Origin: Adiantum capillus-veneris
Taxonomy: Eukaryota > Streptophyta > Polypodiopsida > Polypodiales > Pteridaceae
Assembly: GCA_014529385.2 (NCBI GenBank)
Contig: CM043954.1
Span: 9,502,830-9,566,829, forward strand
Direction: 5' to 3'
DNA: 64,000 nt
Shown: in pieces, positions 1 through 12,151 of the stretch
Numbering within the stretch: the stretch's first letter is position 1
Layout of the letters: every line of letters starts with the position of its first letter
Notes under the pieces: generated by a model
The model's database searches: none
What the model was told of the DNA's origin: nothing
Seen by the model: only the letters and a program-made list of their open reading frames with translations
Program-made: the position numbers and the translations under genes

Positions 1-781
1 AGGGGGAGGGCTATCCACTAATTTTGGGAAGGCCATGGTTGATGGCCATGAAGGCAAAACAGGACTGGGGTACTGGCCTTCTACGCATGACCGGTAAGAA
101 AGGGGAGACAATCTACTACGACATGAGGATTGGCAAGCAGAAGCAAATGAATCTGGAAACATCGGCAGATGAAACCAATAGCGAATCTTCCAGTTCTGAG
201 GAGGAGACCACATCCACCGACGAAAGTGACAGTTCCCTTGATGTGATGGGTATCATTATGAACGATCCACAAAGGGTAAGCACAACTGGTGATCCATCAC
301 CAAAAGGGCAACCCAATGAAGAGGAGAGCAAATCACCTGGCCTAGGAGGAAGTAGGTTGAAGGGTATGTTGTCTACGGAATTAACACTTGAGGAGAAAGA
401 TAGTTTTTTCCAAATGTTGATGGGATTTCCTCACCTGTTCATTGACAACTATGAAAGAATCACAGGCATTACAGTGGTGGAACATCATATTAAGCTGAAG
501 GAAGGGGTAAAACCAGTTGTGCAAAAGCTACGACGATTGGGGGTCATACAAGAAAAGGCACTCTTGGCTGAGGTAAGGAAACTGCTGGAGGCGGGATTCA
601 TCTATCCTGTAGAAAACTCGGAATGGGTGTCACCCGTAGGGGTGACGCCTAAAAAAAAAGGTAAGTGGAGGGTCTGTGTTGACTACAAACCACTAAATGC
701 AGCTACAAAGAGAGACCACTTTCCTCTCCCTTTCTTGGATGAAATTCTGAATGAAGTAGCGGGTTTTGAATGCTATACCGT
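1..781 (+). pseudogene. Element A pol, first part: protease C-terminus, acidic spacer, start of reverse transcriptase
   Basis: This is polyprotein sequence of a Ty3/gypsy retrotransposon, entering from the left window edge. It opens inside the aspartic protease at the conserved 'PLILGRPWL' motif. A Ser/Glu/Asp-rich spacer follows (about residues 45-110 of the frame), then the N-terminal reverse transcriptase signature 'WRVCVDYKPLNAATKRD' at about 670-715. The frame stops being element A at base 781, where the LTR of element D begins. It resumes at 9288. The uninterrupted sequence is seen in copy C (49149-49929). No start codon is expected here because the protease N-terminus lies left of the window. 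Apart from the insertion the frame is open, so the copy was fairly young when it was hit. Confidence 0.93.
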
Positions 782-951
782 TGTGAGCGGGATGAAATAC
801 ACACAGTGCCTCTATAACAACCCGACACACACTCTTGGAATGATACACACACACACACTATGGGGCATCACTCGGCTTACACAACCAGCCTGGCCGAGAC
901 AGGGAACACACCTCTGGAGTGAGAGGAGAGAGACTATCCACTTGCCCACTC

Positions 952-982
<31 letters not shown>

Positions 983-1922
983 AAAAAACTCAGCTCAAAA
1001 GAGGAGAATTTCTGATGTTTAGATACAATTGAGCTTGGGCCAACACCAATGGGGCAAATAGCTCACACAGTATGGGTAAAATAAACCAGATATAATCACA
1101 AACTGGAGCAGAAACTTCACTCATAGGAGAAACTTATACAGAAAAATAGCAGAAAAAGAGTGAGGAATTTGGCAAAATGGACAGCGCCATCGCGTCCGGA
1201 ACGGCCCAAAACCCCAGTCTACAATGTCAAAGTGCTCAAATCCGACCTCGGATGAGCAGTTTACGGCCAAAACAGGCTCCAAAATGAGCAAAAACACGCC
1301 TACGGCTGTTCCTCCTCTCTTCTCCACGTTTTTTTTGGTCTTCTCTCAGTTTTTTCAGTTCCCACACTTAGATTTATTAGTTGGGCACCCTTGGCCTTTT
1401 AGATGACCTCAAACGGACCCCGAACAGGCCAAAAACTGACCTCGCAGTGCATAGTTGTCACCTTTTTGCATCATTTGCACACCTGGCACTCATCTTTTTT
1501 CCAATAATGTATCTCGTCACCACGTGAAGTGGCCCCAAAAGTGGTCCTAATGATGACCTTTCTGCATAACTCTCACAAGAAAACACCCACGTTGTGTCCG
1601 TTCTCATCCGCGTGCAAATATTGACCTCGTTCGCCCTCCTGACGCCACTAGATGCCATCTGACGCACCTGCTGACCTCACGTCCTCGGCCCGCGGATAGC
1701 TTCCTCGAGAAGTTTTACGCGCTATACTCCTCCTTGTTGTATAAAAAACAAACTGGTACTGGTAACGATGAAAATCGATGCACTATGTACATGCTGCCCT
1801 ACCTGTACACACGTGGGCCCCACGTAACCACCTGGCTATGGAAATTGGGCAATCCTTTATTTGATGCACCATGCATGTATATGTACATATGCGCAATCCC
1901 TTGCTCCAAAAAACTCCTGACA
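782..1922 (-). repeat. Element D 3' LTR
   Basis: This copy is the same length as 8147-9287 and matches it closely along its whole length. It is the 3' LTR because the integrase end of D abuts it at 1951. The short stretch 1923-1950, read on the minus strand, is purine-rich (GGAGATGGGCAAA) and fits a polypurine tract. A (CA)n run at about 950-979 lies inside the LTR. Confidence 0.92.
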
Positions 1923-1950
1923 TAATTTGCCCATCTCCTAGCCTGCTAGA

Positions 1951-3368
1951 TCATTCATGATCAGCAGCAGCAAAGAGAGATATGCGACTCGCCGCATCAC
2001 AGGTCTCCTCATCCCTCACCAACACTGCTTGATCCACAGACAGCTCATCTTGCTCCACCATCATCAATCTAGCATGATACAATTTAAGACGCAACCCATT
2101 TACCCTTGACTTATGTAGAACACCATCCAGGTTAGCCAGCTGATATGTGCCATTTGGAAAACACTCCACTACCTTGAAAGGGCCTTCCCACTTAATTTGA
2201 AACTTCTTTTGGAAGGTGTTATCCAGCTTACTATTGTAGCGCAAAACCAAGTCATGTTTCTTGATACCCTTACTTTTAACCTTTTCATTTATCTTTGCCA
2301 AAGCCTTATCCTGCATCTGCCCATAATGCTCCAATGCGCTCATCCTATCCACTGGACCTCTTGTAACTGCAAGAGCCTCTCTTTGAATGCATCACTAGGC
2401 GACCCAAGAAACTTCTCTAACATCTTGACCGCAGGCAACTCTACCTCCACAGGCAATAGTGCTTCCTTTCCATACACCAAATGAAATGGAGTAAACCCTG
2501 TACCTGTCTTCACCGAAGTACGGTAAGCCCATAATGCACTAGGCAATTCCAAATCCCAATTCTTTCCTTGGTGCTCTGTCACTTTAGAAAGAATTTGTAC
2601 CAACTCACCATTGAATCTTTCATTTAAGCCATTACACTGCGGGTAATAAGGAGTGGTATGCTGGTGCCTAATCTTCATCTTTGTGCATAAGAAATCTAGC
2701 AGTTTAGCTCTAAATCCTGGCCCCTTATCTGAAAGTAGCTCCAGTGGCACCCCAAACTTGCAACATATTTCATCATACACAAATTTTGCCACATCCTTTG
2801 CAGTGATCTGTTTTACCCCTATAGCCTCTGCCCATCTAGAAAGATAGTCCACTGTCGTCAAAATATAGCTTTTGCCCCTGCTTGTGATAGGTAACGGGCC
2901 TATTGCATCAATCCCCCACTTTTCAAACACATCAAACGCCATAATGGTTTTTCGTAGCTCTGGCTTCAACACTCTCTTCCCAAATGCTTGACACCTATTG
3001 CAAGACCTACACCAATGGTGAACATCCTTGTGCAAACTAGGCCATACATACCCCTCTTGCAAAATCTTATGCAAGGTGATCTTTAGAGCAAAATGGCCAC
3101 CACATGCGCCTTCATGATTCTCTTCCAACACTCTGTAAAGCTCCTCCCGCCAAGGTACACGTCTCAACACAAGATGAGCCCCTTTCATGTATAAGACATC
3201 ACCAATCAATTTGTACCTGTATGCTCTACGCACAAAGCCATACTTCTTAGACTTCTGAATCTCCTTTGGAATGATTCCTGTTAGCAAAAACTCCTCTTCT
3301 TGAGCCAGACTTTCCCGGCCATGATAAAGAGGTAAATTGGTCCTCAATACGAATAGCTCCCCAATCAT
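1951..3368 (-). pseudogene. Element D integrase
   Basis: This is the integrase region of the D polyprotein, which would insert the cDNA into the genome. It has an HHCC-type zinc-binding region ('HHWCRSCNRCQAFG'), then the DDE core: 'KWGIDAIGPLP', 'LSDKGPGFRA' and 'PYYPQCNGLNERFNGE' supply the two Asp and the Glu. The frame changes at about 2340-2350. The C-terminal part (2352-1951) has the usual GPF/Y-like stretch ('KWEGPFKVVECFPNGTYQL'). I see no chromodomain. It ends 29 bp before the 3' LTR. Order and motifs place it with Tat-like gypsy elements. Confidence 0.9.
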
Positions 3369-3464
3369 GCCTTGAGCTGCTTCATGCGCCTCTCCATTTA
3401 GAGCACGTTCAATGTGTCTGATGCTCCATGCTTCAAACTTTTTTAACAGGCCTTTAATTCTAAA

Positions 3465-4500
3465 TCACATTTCCTTCAATGAGGTGTTCTTGCTCTTCCA
3501 CACACCCAACACTTGCTTCACCACTAACAAGGCATCACCTTTTATGCTCAACCTTCGAATCCCATGCTTCAAACAAATGTGTAATCGAGCTTCCAAAGTA
3601 GCATATTCAGCCTCATTGTTGCTATGAGCATCCAATTTGAACCCTCTCTTGCATACTAGCTTCCCCTCTGGATCATAAAGTGCTATACCCCCTGAAGCTG
3701 CATCGTGGCTCTTTCTGTATGAACCATCAAAGAACAACACATGTGCATTGCTGATCTGTGGCACTTCTTCAACTACCTTTCTCACCACCTCTTCCTTAAC
3801 AATAAGGGGATTCTCCTTGTAGGTCAACAAATCAGCTAGGGTAGCCCTTGTACTATCTTCCACTAGAAAAGAGAACTCAAACTCTTGCAGCTCAATTACC
3901 CATTTCTTCACCACATTTGACATCTTAATACCATTAATTAACTGTGGCAAAAAGGCATAACTCGTCAAGAAAACAAAAGGCCGTGGTAGCAAGTAATGAA
4001 GAAATCGTCGACAAGCAAATATTACACTGGCCATCACTAGCTCTACTTCGATAACTTTCTCTCCGCTACCAACTTCACTCGGCTTGCACAATACACTGGC
4101 TCATATAATGGCTGCCCTTCCCTTTTGCAATAGCATGGCTCCAATGGCATCATCCCCTACTGATGGATTTACATAAAAAACTTTCTCCCAATCAGGAGCC
4201 TGCATGCCTGACAACCCCCTAACACCTCTTTCACCTCTTGAAACACTTCTTCACACTTGTCATACCATTGCAATGGATCATGCTTTGCCACTTGCTGTAA
4301 TGGATAAAGAAGCTACGAAGACAATGGAATAAACCGTGCCATGTACTTCATTTGTGTATAAAGGTTGCCAATTGCTTCGTACTCACAGGTGATGGAAGAA
4401 GAATAATAGAATTCACCTTATCTGGATCAGCCTCAATGCCATTTTCTGACACATATGACCCAATAACTTCACCCTTGGCTGTGCTAGATGACATTTCTTT
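3465..4500 (-). pseudogene. Element D RNase H region (degenerate first RNase H plus second, aRNH-type RNase H)
   Basis: The reverse-transcriptase-linked RNase H (about 3880-4500) is badly broken by stops and frameshifts. The second RNase H (about 3465-3760) is better kept, with 'LFFDGSYRKSH', 'SNNEAEYATLEA' and 'IKGDALLVVKQ'. These are the D-E-D residues of the plant/archaeal-type RNase H found between pol and integrase in Tat-lineage gypsy elements. Element A has the same second domain at about 10340-10730. This dual arrangement is the best clue to the lineage of A and D. Confidence 0.82.
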
Positions 4501-4524
4501 GGATTTAGTTGTCCTCCACATTCA

Positions 4525-5452
4525 TCATATCGAGCAATACCATCTGCAGCTTTTCATGGTGATCAGCCCTACTGCTATAGACAACAAGTCATCCATAAAA
4601 GCTTTAACACAACTACCAATGAATGGTTCCAACACCCAATTTGCTCTCTCTTGATAGAAGGAAGGTCCATTTGACAACCCAAATGGCAATACTGTGTAGC
4701 AATAGCAGCCCCATGGCGTAATAAAAGTTGTCTTTGTGCGGTCTTTAAGAGCAATCTTCAATTGAAAATAGCCTGAAAAACCATCACACACACTGTACCT
4801 CTCATAACCTGCCACTGAATCCAAGATCTGATCGATGAATGGAAGAGGATATGGGTTCTTCTTAGTGGCTGCATTTAAGGGTTTAAAATCTACACAAATC
4901 CTCCACTTCCCATCCTTCTTTGGACTGACTACAACTGGACTCACCCATTCTGTGGTCTCCACAGGACTATGAACCCTGCCTTCAATAACTTGTCCACCTC
5001 TACCCGCAAGGCTTCCATTTGCTCTTGACCCATCCTTCTTAGCCTTTGCCGCACTGGCTTAGCACCTTCTTTCAGCTCTATATGCATCTCTTCACCCTTG
5101 AACCCTCTGATCTCTTCATATGAAGTAATGAACAAATCAGGAAAACTAGCCAGCATATGCAAATATATATCCTTCTCCATAGCTGAGAGGTCTCCACTAA
5201 TCATTTGCGTCATCAATCCTGCTTCTTTGACAACTCAACCTTGGATTGCATCAGCCCTTCAATCACTTCATAAGGCCCTTCACTTTCATCTTCAACCTCA
5301 TTCGCAAATGCAACTAAGCCAATCTCCTGGATTTCTTTGTCCATCAAAAGAAATGCAACATCAGCATCCTCATCACTGCTGGTAGTGCTGTCACTGTCCT
5401 CATCTGTCCACCGTGGAAGAGTCTTCATCACTAGACTCATCCTCATCTTCAT
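4525..5452 (-). pseudogene. Element D reverse transcriptase with acidic upstream spacer
   Basis: This is reverse transcriptase in two overlapping frames (5216-4941, then 4962-4525). Motifs are 'WVSPVVVSPKKDGKWRICVD', 'FITPWGCYCYTVLPFGLSNG' and a catalytic box 'FMDD' in place of the commoner YxDD. A Met follows the Phe where A has Ile (FIDD). Upstream, 5452-5213 is a Glu/Asp/Ser-rich spacer like the one after the protease in A. The frame break at about 4950 shows it is inactive. Confidence 0.88.
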
Positions 5453-5461
5453 AAAGCTCCT

Positions 5462-6281
5462 CTAATCGTTTCCTTGTGTCCATATTATAAAGCTTTTGGT
5501 ACCTGTCTTTCCATAGAGGCTAATCGTACCATGTCGCCAATCTTGAACAGCTCCCACTGCACGTAACCACGGTCTGCCCAGTATAATAGGATATGCTCCC
5601 AACCCTGCTGGCATCACATGAAAATCAACCACTGCCTTTGCATCATATGACTCCACTTCTAAGCTCTTTCAACACCCAAGCATTTTACTTTTTGATGGTT
5701 GCCAATCTGATCCGAAAACTTGACACCCCAGCCACTGTGAGTGAGACCCTCCCCCCCACATTCTTCTCAACACAGTGAGTGTGTTATGACACATATTTGG
5801 CTCCGCCATCCACATAACCTCTTGTCCCAAATTTTTCCTTTTATGCACACATCTTCATAGCTTAATTGCCCATCCCCTTTTTCTCTTGGCCTTGACATCC
5901 TCGCCTCATGGCTCTTTCCTTTCTTCTTACTAGGACCTGGGGCACTTCTTCCTTCCTTTTCCTCTGTGGTCCTCTTCCCAATAGGCATCACTAATGTATC
6001 CTCTAGCTTTGATGCCTTCTCTAAGGTGACTACACTTAGCACTTTTGTCTTTCCTTTTCCTCCTGGGTCAGTCCACTGGTTCCTTCGTCTCCCTTAATTT
6101 CGATGCCATAATCATTTGACCTAGTTAGCACCTGTCTTGGCAATGGATACATGTCTCCCCCCATCCTTGGTGGCTTATCACATTGCGGGCTGATGTGACC
6201 CAACTCTCCACAATTATAACATGTGGGCGTCTGCCTCCAAAACCTACCATTGCTTTGTCCAACACCATTCCTAGGCTTCAC
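5462..6281 (-). pseudogene. Element D nucleocapsid zinc knuckle and protease remnant
   Basis: A CCHC knuckle (C-x2-C-x4-H-x4-C, 'CYNCGELGHISPQC', about 6221-6180) follows the gag frame, overlapping it by 4 bases in a new frame. After a basic linker, the protease is visible mainly by its C-terminal motif 'AYPIILGRPWL' (about 5590-5555). The expected active-site Asp-Gly-Gly segment lies in the decayed part at about 5650-5770. Several frames are needed to read the region. Confidence 0.75.
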
Positions 6282-7073
6282 CTCCTGCTGATTTTCCTCC
6301 CTCGACCTCGATTATTTCCCACTTGACCTAGCATGTTTAGGCTGAGATTCTTCATCAAATCTACCATTTGCCTCATGTCTTGCCTTAGCCCATCATCTTG
6401 CACTGCTGTAGTGACCACTGCTGGCATAACCTGAGTAGTAACAGGAACTACTGGTTCATGATGAACCCCTGACATGCGGCCTTGTAAAGACTCTATAGGT
6501 TGAAATTCAGACCTCATTGGCAAAGACTCCACCCCTAACTGGCTCATTTTCCTCAGCTTCCACTCTTTGTTCCTTGCTACCTCTAGTGCATCCTCATATG
6601 TCCTAGGCTTCTTTAGCTCCACTCTCCAACGTATATTCTCCCAAAGACCAGCCAAGAACCTGTCCTTCTTCATCATGTCAGGCGGGGGTACCTGTGGTGC
6701 TAAAGCCTTGCACATTCGCTCCCATGCCAATGAAAACTTACGTATGTACGCATCTACTGGCTCACCTTCCTTTTGCACCAAAGCCTGTACTTCTTGCCAC
6801 ACCTTGTCAGGATCTTCTATCTTCACAAACTCCACTTCCAACCCATGTCGTAGATTGTCCCAACTCAACCTTACAGTGGATCACCACACGCAACTCCTCT
6901 TCAAATGCTTTAGACCAAACTCGTGCATCACTCTTCAAACAAATTTGGAGAAGGCGTAACATTTGCGTAGGGTCATGAATCTGGTTGCTAATGCAGGCAA
7001 CCTCCATCTTTTCCAAAAATTCTTCCACATCTTCATCACTTCTTCCATGAAACTCGGGATAAGAGAAAGCCAT
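6278..7073 (-). pseudogene. Element D gag
   Basis: This is the capsid protein of D. The ATG at 7073 starts 'MAFSYPEFHGRSDEDVEEFL', a typical gypsy gag opening, followed by 'DPTQMLRLLQICLK' and 'ARVWSKAFEEE'. A frameshift near 6850 moves to the second frame, which carries the conserved retrotransposon-gag stretch 'VWQEVQALVQKEGEPVDAYI' and ends in a basic tail. There is a 1-kb leader between it and the 5' LTR. Confidence 0.87.
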
Positions 7074-8146
7074 GGCTACCCAAATTATGATGCTTTGAGA
7101 ACCCCTTCGAACACACGTGCAAGAACCCAAAACTTTTCACTACCCAATCCCTAGAAACTTCAATGGAGCTCAACTTTAGATAAGGACAAACACATGCACA
7201 TCAAATGAGTTTTCATAATTAATCATGCGAATGACAACAAACAAAGGACATTCCAGGATCTCTCTCAATCTTCTTGGCCCAAACATAAAGACTATGCGCT
7301 GCTGGAAAAAGATCTTCCTGGACACATGAACATTAATCTGAATTCTTTGAGTTAAATGAAAAGGAGTGAACTAAGGGCCATTTTGATCATCCATTAAAGC
7401 CAACCATGAAGCTCCCAAGAAGGCACACCTGACTCAACCTCTGATTTTGCCAAAATTTCAGCAGCATAACATCATAAATGGCTCAAAATACCAAAAAACC
7501 AGCCATCATAACTTGGGAAAATTTCGACAGAGTTTCCCCAGAAGTAGAGCAGTAGGAACCCAAAATATAGACTGTCTATGTATGCATAAACTGTCAACAA
7601 TAGAACCCGAGCATCAAGAAGGACTCACTAGTACATAGCCTATGGCGAGGTCACAAAAAGGGTGCTCCAGCTACCTGTATCACCGAAAGGATCTCCACAT
7701 TTGAGAATCCCCCAGCTCAATAAAAACCTCACGCTATCGACCCTCACACGAAGGCTAATGCAAATCGCATATAGTCAAGTCTCAGAAATGACTATCTTCC
7801 AGACCAAGTCTCAGAAATGGCTGGGACTTCCAAATACAACCAAGTATGGCTCCACAAATGCGTACAATGGCAGTTTCCACAAGTAACGTACAATCCAGCA
7901 GACAATGCGCTCAAACAGGCGCCAAGTGATGCATACCCACAACAATTGCAAGTGACATCACTGCTAGTATATCACTGTACTCCAGCTACCTGTACCTGTG
8001 TGAATCACCTATACCTGTACCTGTCCCTGTCCCTGTAACCTGTAACCTATAATCTGCAATCTGCAACCTGTAATCCCGAAGCTTGAAGCTCGAAGCTCGA
8101 AGCAGAAGGTACTCGAAGAAGATCCTCCGTGGGGACGCCAAAAGAA
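7074..8146 (-). other. Element D 5' leader with primer-binding-like site and degenerate 6-8 bp repeats
   Basis: About 1 kb lies between gag and the 5' LTR, without a long frame. Beside the LTR (8146-8125, minus strand) is 'TTTTGGCGTCCCCACGGAGG', in primer-binding position. It resembles the 'TGGYGCC..' site of element A and of other plant Tat-like elements; the tRNA is not identified. At about 7985-8105 is a run of related short units (cctgtacctg, cctgtaacc, aatctgcaa, gaagctcgaagctc). Confidence 0.6.
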
Positions 8147-9287
8147 TGTGAGCGGGATGAAAACACACACAGCGCCTCTATAACGACCTGACACACACTC
8201 TTGGAATGATACACACACACACTATGGGGCACCACTCGGCTTACACAACCAGCCTGGCCGAGACAGGGAACACACCTCTGGAGTGAGAGGAGAGAGACTA
8301 TCCACTTGCCCACTCCACACACACACACACATACACACACACACCCAAAAAACTCAGCTCAAAAGAGGAGAATTTCTGATGTTTAGATACAATTGAGCTT
8401 GGGCCAACACCAATGGGGCAAATAGCTCACACAGTATGGGTAAAATAAACCAGATATAATCACAAACTGGAGCAGAAACTTCGCTCGTAGGAGAAACTTA
8501 TACAGAAAAACAGCAAAAAAAGAGTGAGGAATTTGGCAAAATGGACAGCGCCATCGCGTCCAGAACGGCCCAAAACCCCAGTCTACAATGTCAAAGTGCT
8601 CAAATCCGACCTCGGATGAGCAGTTTACGGCCAAAACAGGCTCCAAAATGAGCAAAAACACACCTGCGGCTGTTCCTCCTCTCTTCTCCACGTTTTTTTT
8701 GGTCTTCTCTCAGTTTTTTCAGTTCCCAAACTTAGCTTTATTAGTTGGGCACCCTTGGCCTTTTAGATGACCTCAAACGGACCCCGAACAGGCCAAAAAC
8801 TGACCTCGCAGTGCATAGTTGTCACCTTTTTGCATCATTTGCACACCTGGCACTCAGCTTTTTTCCAATAATGCATCTCGCCACCACGTGAAGTGGCCCC
8901 AAAAAGTGGTCCTAATGATGACCTTTCTGCATAACTCTCACAAGAAAACACCCACGTTGTGTCCGTCCTCATCCGCGTGCAAATATTGACCTCGTTCGCC
9001 CTCCTGACGCCACTAGATGCCATCTGACGCACCTGCTGACCTCACGTCGTCGGCCCGCGGATAGCTTCCTCCAGAATTTTTACGCGCTATACTCCTCCTT
9101 ATTGTATAAAAAACACACTGGTACTGGTAACGATGAAAATCGATGCACTATGTACATGCTGCCCTACCTGTACACACGTGGGCCCCACGTAACCACCTGG
9201 CTATGGAAATTGGGCAATCCTTTATTTGATGCACCATGCATGTATATGTACATATGCGCAATCCCTTGCTCCAAAAAAATCCTGACA
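8147..9287 (-). repeat. Element D 5' LTR
   Basis: This 1141-bp LTR matches 782-1922. It is the 5' LTR because the leader and gag follow it on the minus strand. It ends at 9287, immediately before 'tcgt', where the RT frame of element A resumes. Confidence 0.92.
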
Positions 9288-10735
9288 TCGTCTGTGATGG
9301 TTATTCTGGATACTTTCAAATACGCATAGCCTTGGAAGATCAGCTAAAAACCACTTTTATCACGCCATGGGGTTGTTTTGCATACAAGGTTATGCCATTT
9401 GGTCTCACAAGTGCACCTGCCACATTCCAAAGATATGTCACATATGTTTTTCAACCGTTCTTTGGAACATCCATAAGAGTGTTCATTGATGATTTTTGTA
9501 TATATAGCTCCCGTATTTCACATTTAGAAAAGGTAACTGAAGGTTTGGCCAGGTTGCAGAGCCTAGGTGGGCAATTAAATGTGGATAAATGCCACATTAG
9601 GGAGAGTAAAGTAATTCTACTAGGCCATGAAATTTCAGCAAAAGGTATCAACGCCGACCCAAGTAAGGTGTCCGCACTCATAGCCCTACCTTCACCAACA
9701 ACCGCACGTCAACTGGTCTCTTTTCTACAGAAGGTGAGGTACTTAAGTAGATTCATACATCTACTATCACAACTTGTTCTACCACTGCAACAACTCACTC
9801 AAAGATCAACTTTCACTTGGGACGAGGAAAGCGAACATCACTACAACAAGGTAAAGGAGGTCTTAGCCACTCTGCCAACTATCTCACCACCTAAGTGGGA
9901 TGAAAAATTCTATGTCACCTCAAGTGTTGGTGATGACTCATTGGGGGCTATGCTACTCCAAAAGGATACGACAACATCTTTCATGAGGCCAATCTACTTC
10001 TCTAGTCGAATGATGACAGCAGGAGAGAAAGGTTTCACCCATGTGGAACACTTATTCCTAGCTCTTAGATTTGCAACAACAAAGTTTAGGTCATATTTGC
10101 TGCCTAAGAAATTTGTGATTCTAACCACGGATGAAATATTTCCCTATGTTGTACAACACATGGATGTGTCTGCTAGAATTACTAAATGGCTAGTTCGTCT
10201 GCAAGAGTTTGACTACACGGTACAGGTAGAAAGCACGACAAGGGCAAGTTTGGGGGGACTCATGACCTACCAAGTCTTTGAAGGGAAGGAGAAGCAATCT
10301 AAGGAAGGAGAATTCCGATTACCTCCAGTACCACCGATGGTAGAAGGAGCATACTCTCTCTACTTTGATGGAGCCTACAAGCGAGCGTCCGACAAAGCAG
10401 CTGCAGGCATAGTGGTCTTTGATGACAAAGGGACAAAGGTATTTTCGTTGGGCCAATTGTTAGATTCACATTCTAACAATGAAGCTGAGTATGCAGCACT
10501 AACCAAGGGTCTACAATGGTGCGTCTCGCAAGGTGTACAACGCCTTAATGTATTTGGGGATGCTCTACTTCTGGTAAGGCCAGTAAATGGAGCATGGGCA
10601 TGCAAGAATCCTAGTTTAAGGACTCACTTAAGTGGTGTAAAAACCTTTTTGGGTAAGTTTGAAGAAGTTCAAATACACCATATCCCAAGGGCTCAAAACC
10701 AAGAAGCAGATGCCCTAGCAAGTGAAATACTATAG
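9288..10735 (+). pseudogene. Element A pol, continued: RT, RNase H, aRNH
   Basis: This continues the frame interrupted at 781. RT motifs are 'DGYSGYFQIRIALEDQ', 'FITPWGCFAYKVMPFGLT' and the catalytic 'FIDDFCIYSS'. It is followed by connection and RNase H sequence (about 9900-10270; first catalytic region weak) and a well-kept second RNase H ('LYFDGAYKRASDKAAAG', 'SNNEAEYAALTKG', 'HIPRAQNQEADALA'). An in-frame TAG at 10733-10735 separates it from the integrase frame, where copy C has a sense codon. The stop therefore arose in this copy. Confidence 0.94.
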
Positions 10736-10738
10736 GAA

Positions 10739-12115
10739 GTGGTGGTTGGAGCAATAAAACTAAAGCTCCCTCTATTTCAAGGCAGTGATGCCTTGCCTGA
10801 CATCACGCATTTTTTGGAAACAGGGGAATGCCCATCAGATTTAACAAAGGGACAGAAGCAATGGCTGACGCGAAAGGCCACAAGGTATCGACTCATCAAT
10901 GACGGTTTGTACTGTAAGGGTAAGGACCAAATACTCATGAAGGTCCCTCTCTCTCAGGAAATCACGGGAGTAATTGATAGCTGTCACGACGGGGTTTGTG
11001 GTGGTCACTTTGCCCTAGACATAACAAGTAGGAAAATCTTGCAGGCAGGCTTCATATGGCCTAGCCTCAACCGTGATGTACACCACTGGTGCAAAACATG
11101 TAAGTTGTGTCAAAAGGCCGGCACTAGGTCACTTATGCCTGAACCACAGACACCTATTCTCTCATATGGCCCATTTGAAAAATGGGGTATCGATGCCATT
11201 GGGCCATTACCTAGGGCCAACTCAGGAAAATTCTACATTATCATGGGGGTCGACTACATGACTAGATGGGCAGAGGCTACAGCCACCACTAGAATCACAG
11301 CGGTAGAGGTAGCTAAATTTATCTACGAGCACATATGCAGTAGGTTTGGCACACCTTTAGAGATCATCTCTGATAGAGGGCCTTGTTTCAGAGCAGACTT
11401 GGTAGGGGAATTAATGCAGAAACTGGGCATTACAAGAAAGCACTCTTCACCATATTACCCTCAATGTAATTGCCTAGTTGAAAAGGTAAATGGAATGGTT
11501 TCTAAAATTATTACCAAGCAAGTAAACAATCATCCTGGAGACTGGGATAAGTATCTACTACCAGCTTTATGGGCCTACAGAACTTCATTTCGTACATCCT
11601 TGGGATTCACACCGTAGCATCTAGTATTTGGTAAGGAAGAAATCTTGCCCATTGAAGTGCAACTACAAAGTCTCAGAGTAATGGCAAGCCAGCTTCAACA
11701 GCCCAACATGCATTTGAGAGATCACATCATCAACTTGGAAAGACTGCAGCTAGACAGAGAAGAAGCAATAAATTATTATGCAGCACAAGCAGAGCATAGA
11801 CGGCTTAGCTTTAACGAGCATCTCCGGAAAAAAGAATTGAAGAAAGGAATGTTGGTGCTCCGCTACGACAATCGCTTTGACACACGCAAGGATAAGAAAC
11901 TCCTACTCCGATGGAAAGGTCCTTTCATCGTCAGGAAAAAGTATGCCAATGGAAGCTACCAGCTTATGGAGGCTGATGAAAATCTTCATAAAACCAGGGT
12001 TGGCGAATTAAACCTTATTTTCTTCGATTTGACCAGGCTCCACCTATTGACATTCCAGATGAGGACACACCATCAGCCGCCCCCTCCGACGATAATGATC
12101 AAACAGATGAGATAG
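10739..12115 (+). pseudogene. Element A integrase
   Basis: This is integrase in the same frame as the upstream pol. It has an HHCC domain ('HDGVCGGHFALDI', 'HHWCKTCKLCQKAG') and a DDE core ('KWGIDAIGPLPRA', 'IISDRGPCFRADL', 'PYYPQCNCLVEKVNG'). Here 'CN-C-LVE' replaces the 'CN-G-LVE' seen in copy C. A TAG at 11615-11617 and a later frame change at about 12000 break the C-terminal part, which otherwise holds the GPF/Y-like stretch. The coding region ends about 35 bp before the 3' LTR. Confidence 0.93.
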
Positions 12116-12151
12116 AGACATGAATGCCTCTAGCCAAAAGGGGAGGGCTAA

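Larger units (their letters stand above)
782..9287 (-). mobile_element. Element D: Ty3/gypsy LTR retrotransposon nested in element A
   Basis: The element is 8.5 kb on the minus strand, with two LTRs of 1141 bp each (782-1922 and 8147-9287) that begin and end TG...CA. From right to left it has gag, zinc knuckle, protease, reverse transcriptase, two RNase H regions and integrase. It interrupts the RT coding sequence of A. The uninterrupted site in copy C gives the junction directly: 'ccgt' at 778-781 and 'tcgt' at 9288-9291 flank the insertion, a 4-bp target duplication with one mismatch. The LTRs differ by a small percentage by eye, and the coding region has several stops and frameshifts. This points to an old, non-autonomous copy. 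Confidence 0.93.

Noticed and set aside
1121-1406. Short frames in the D LTR, repeated near 8383-8770
   Set aside because: They recur only because the LTR is duplicated; no start context or known domain, and LTRs are non-coding.
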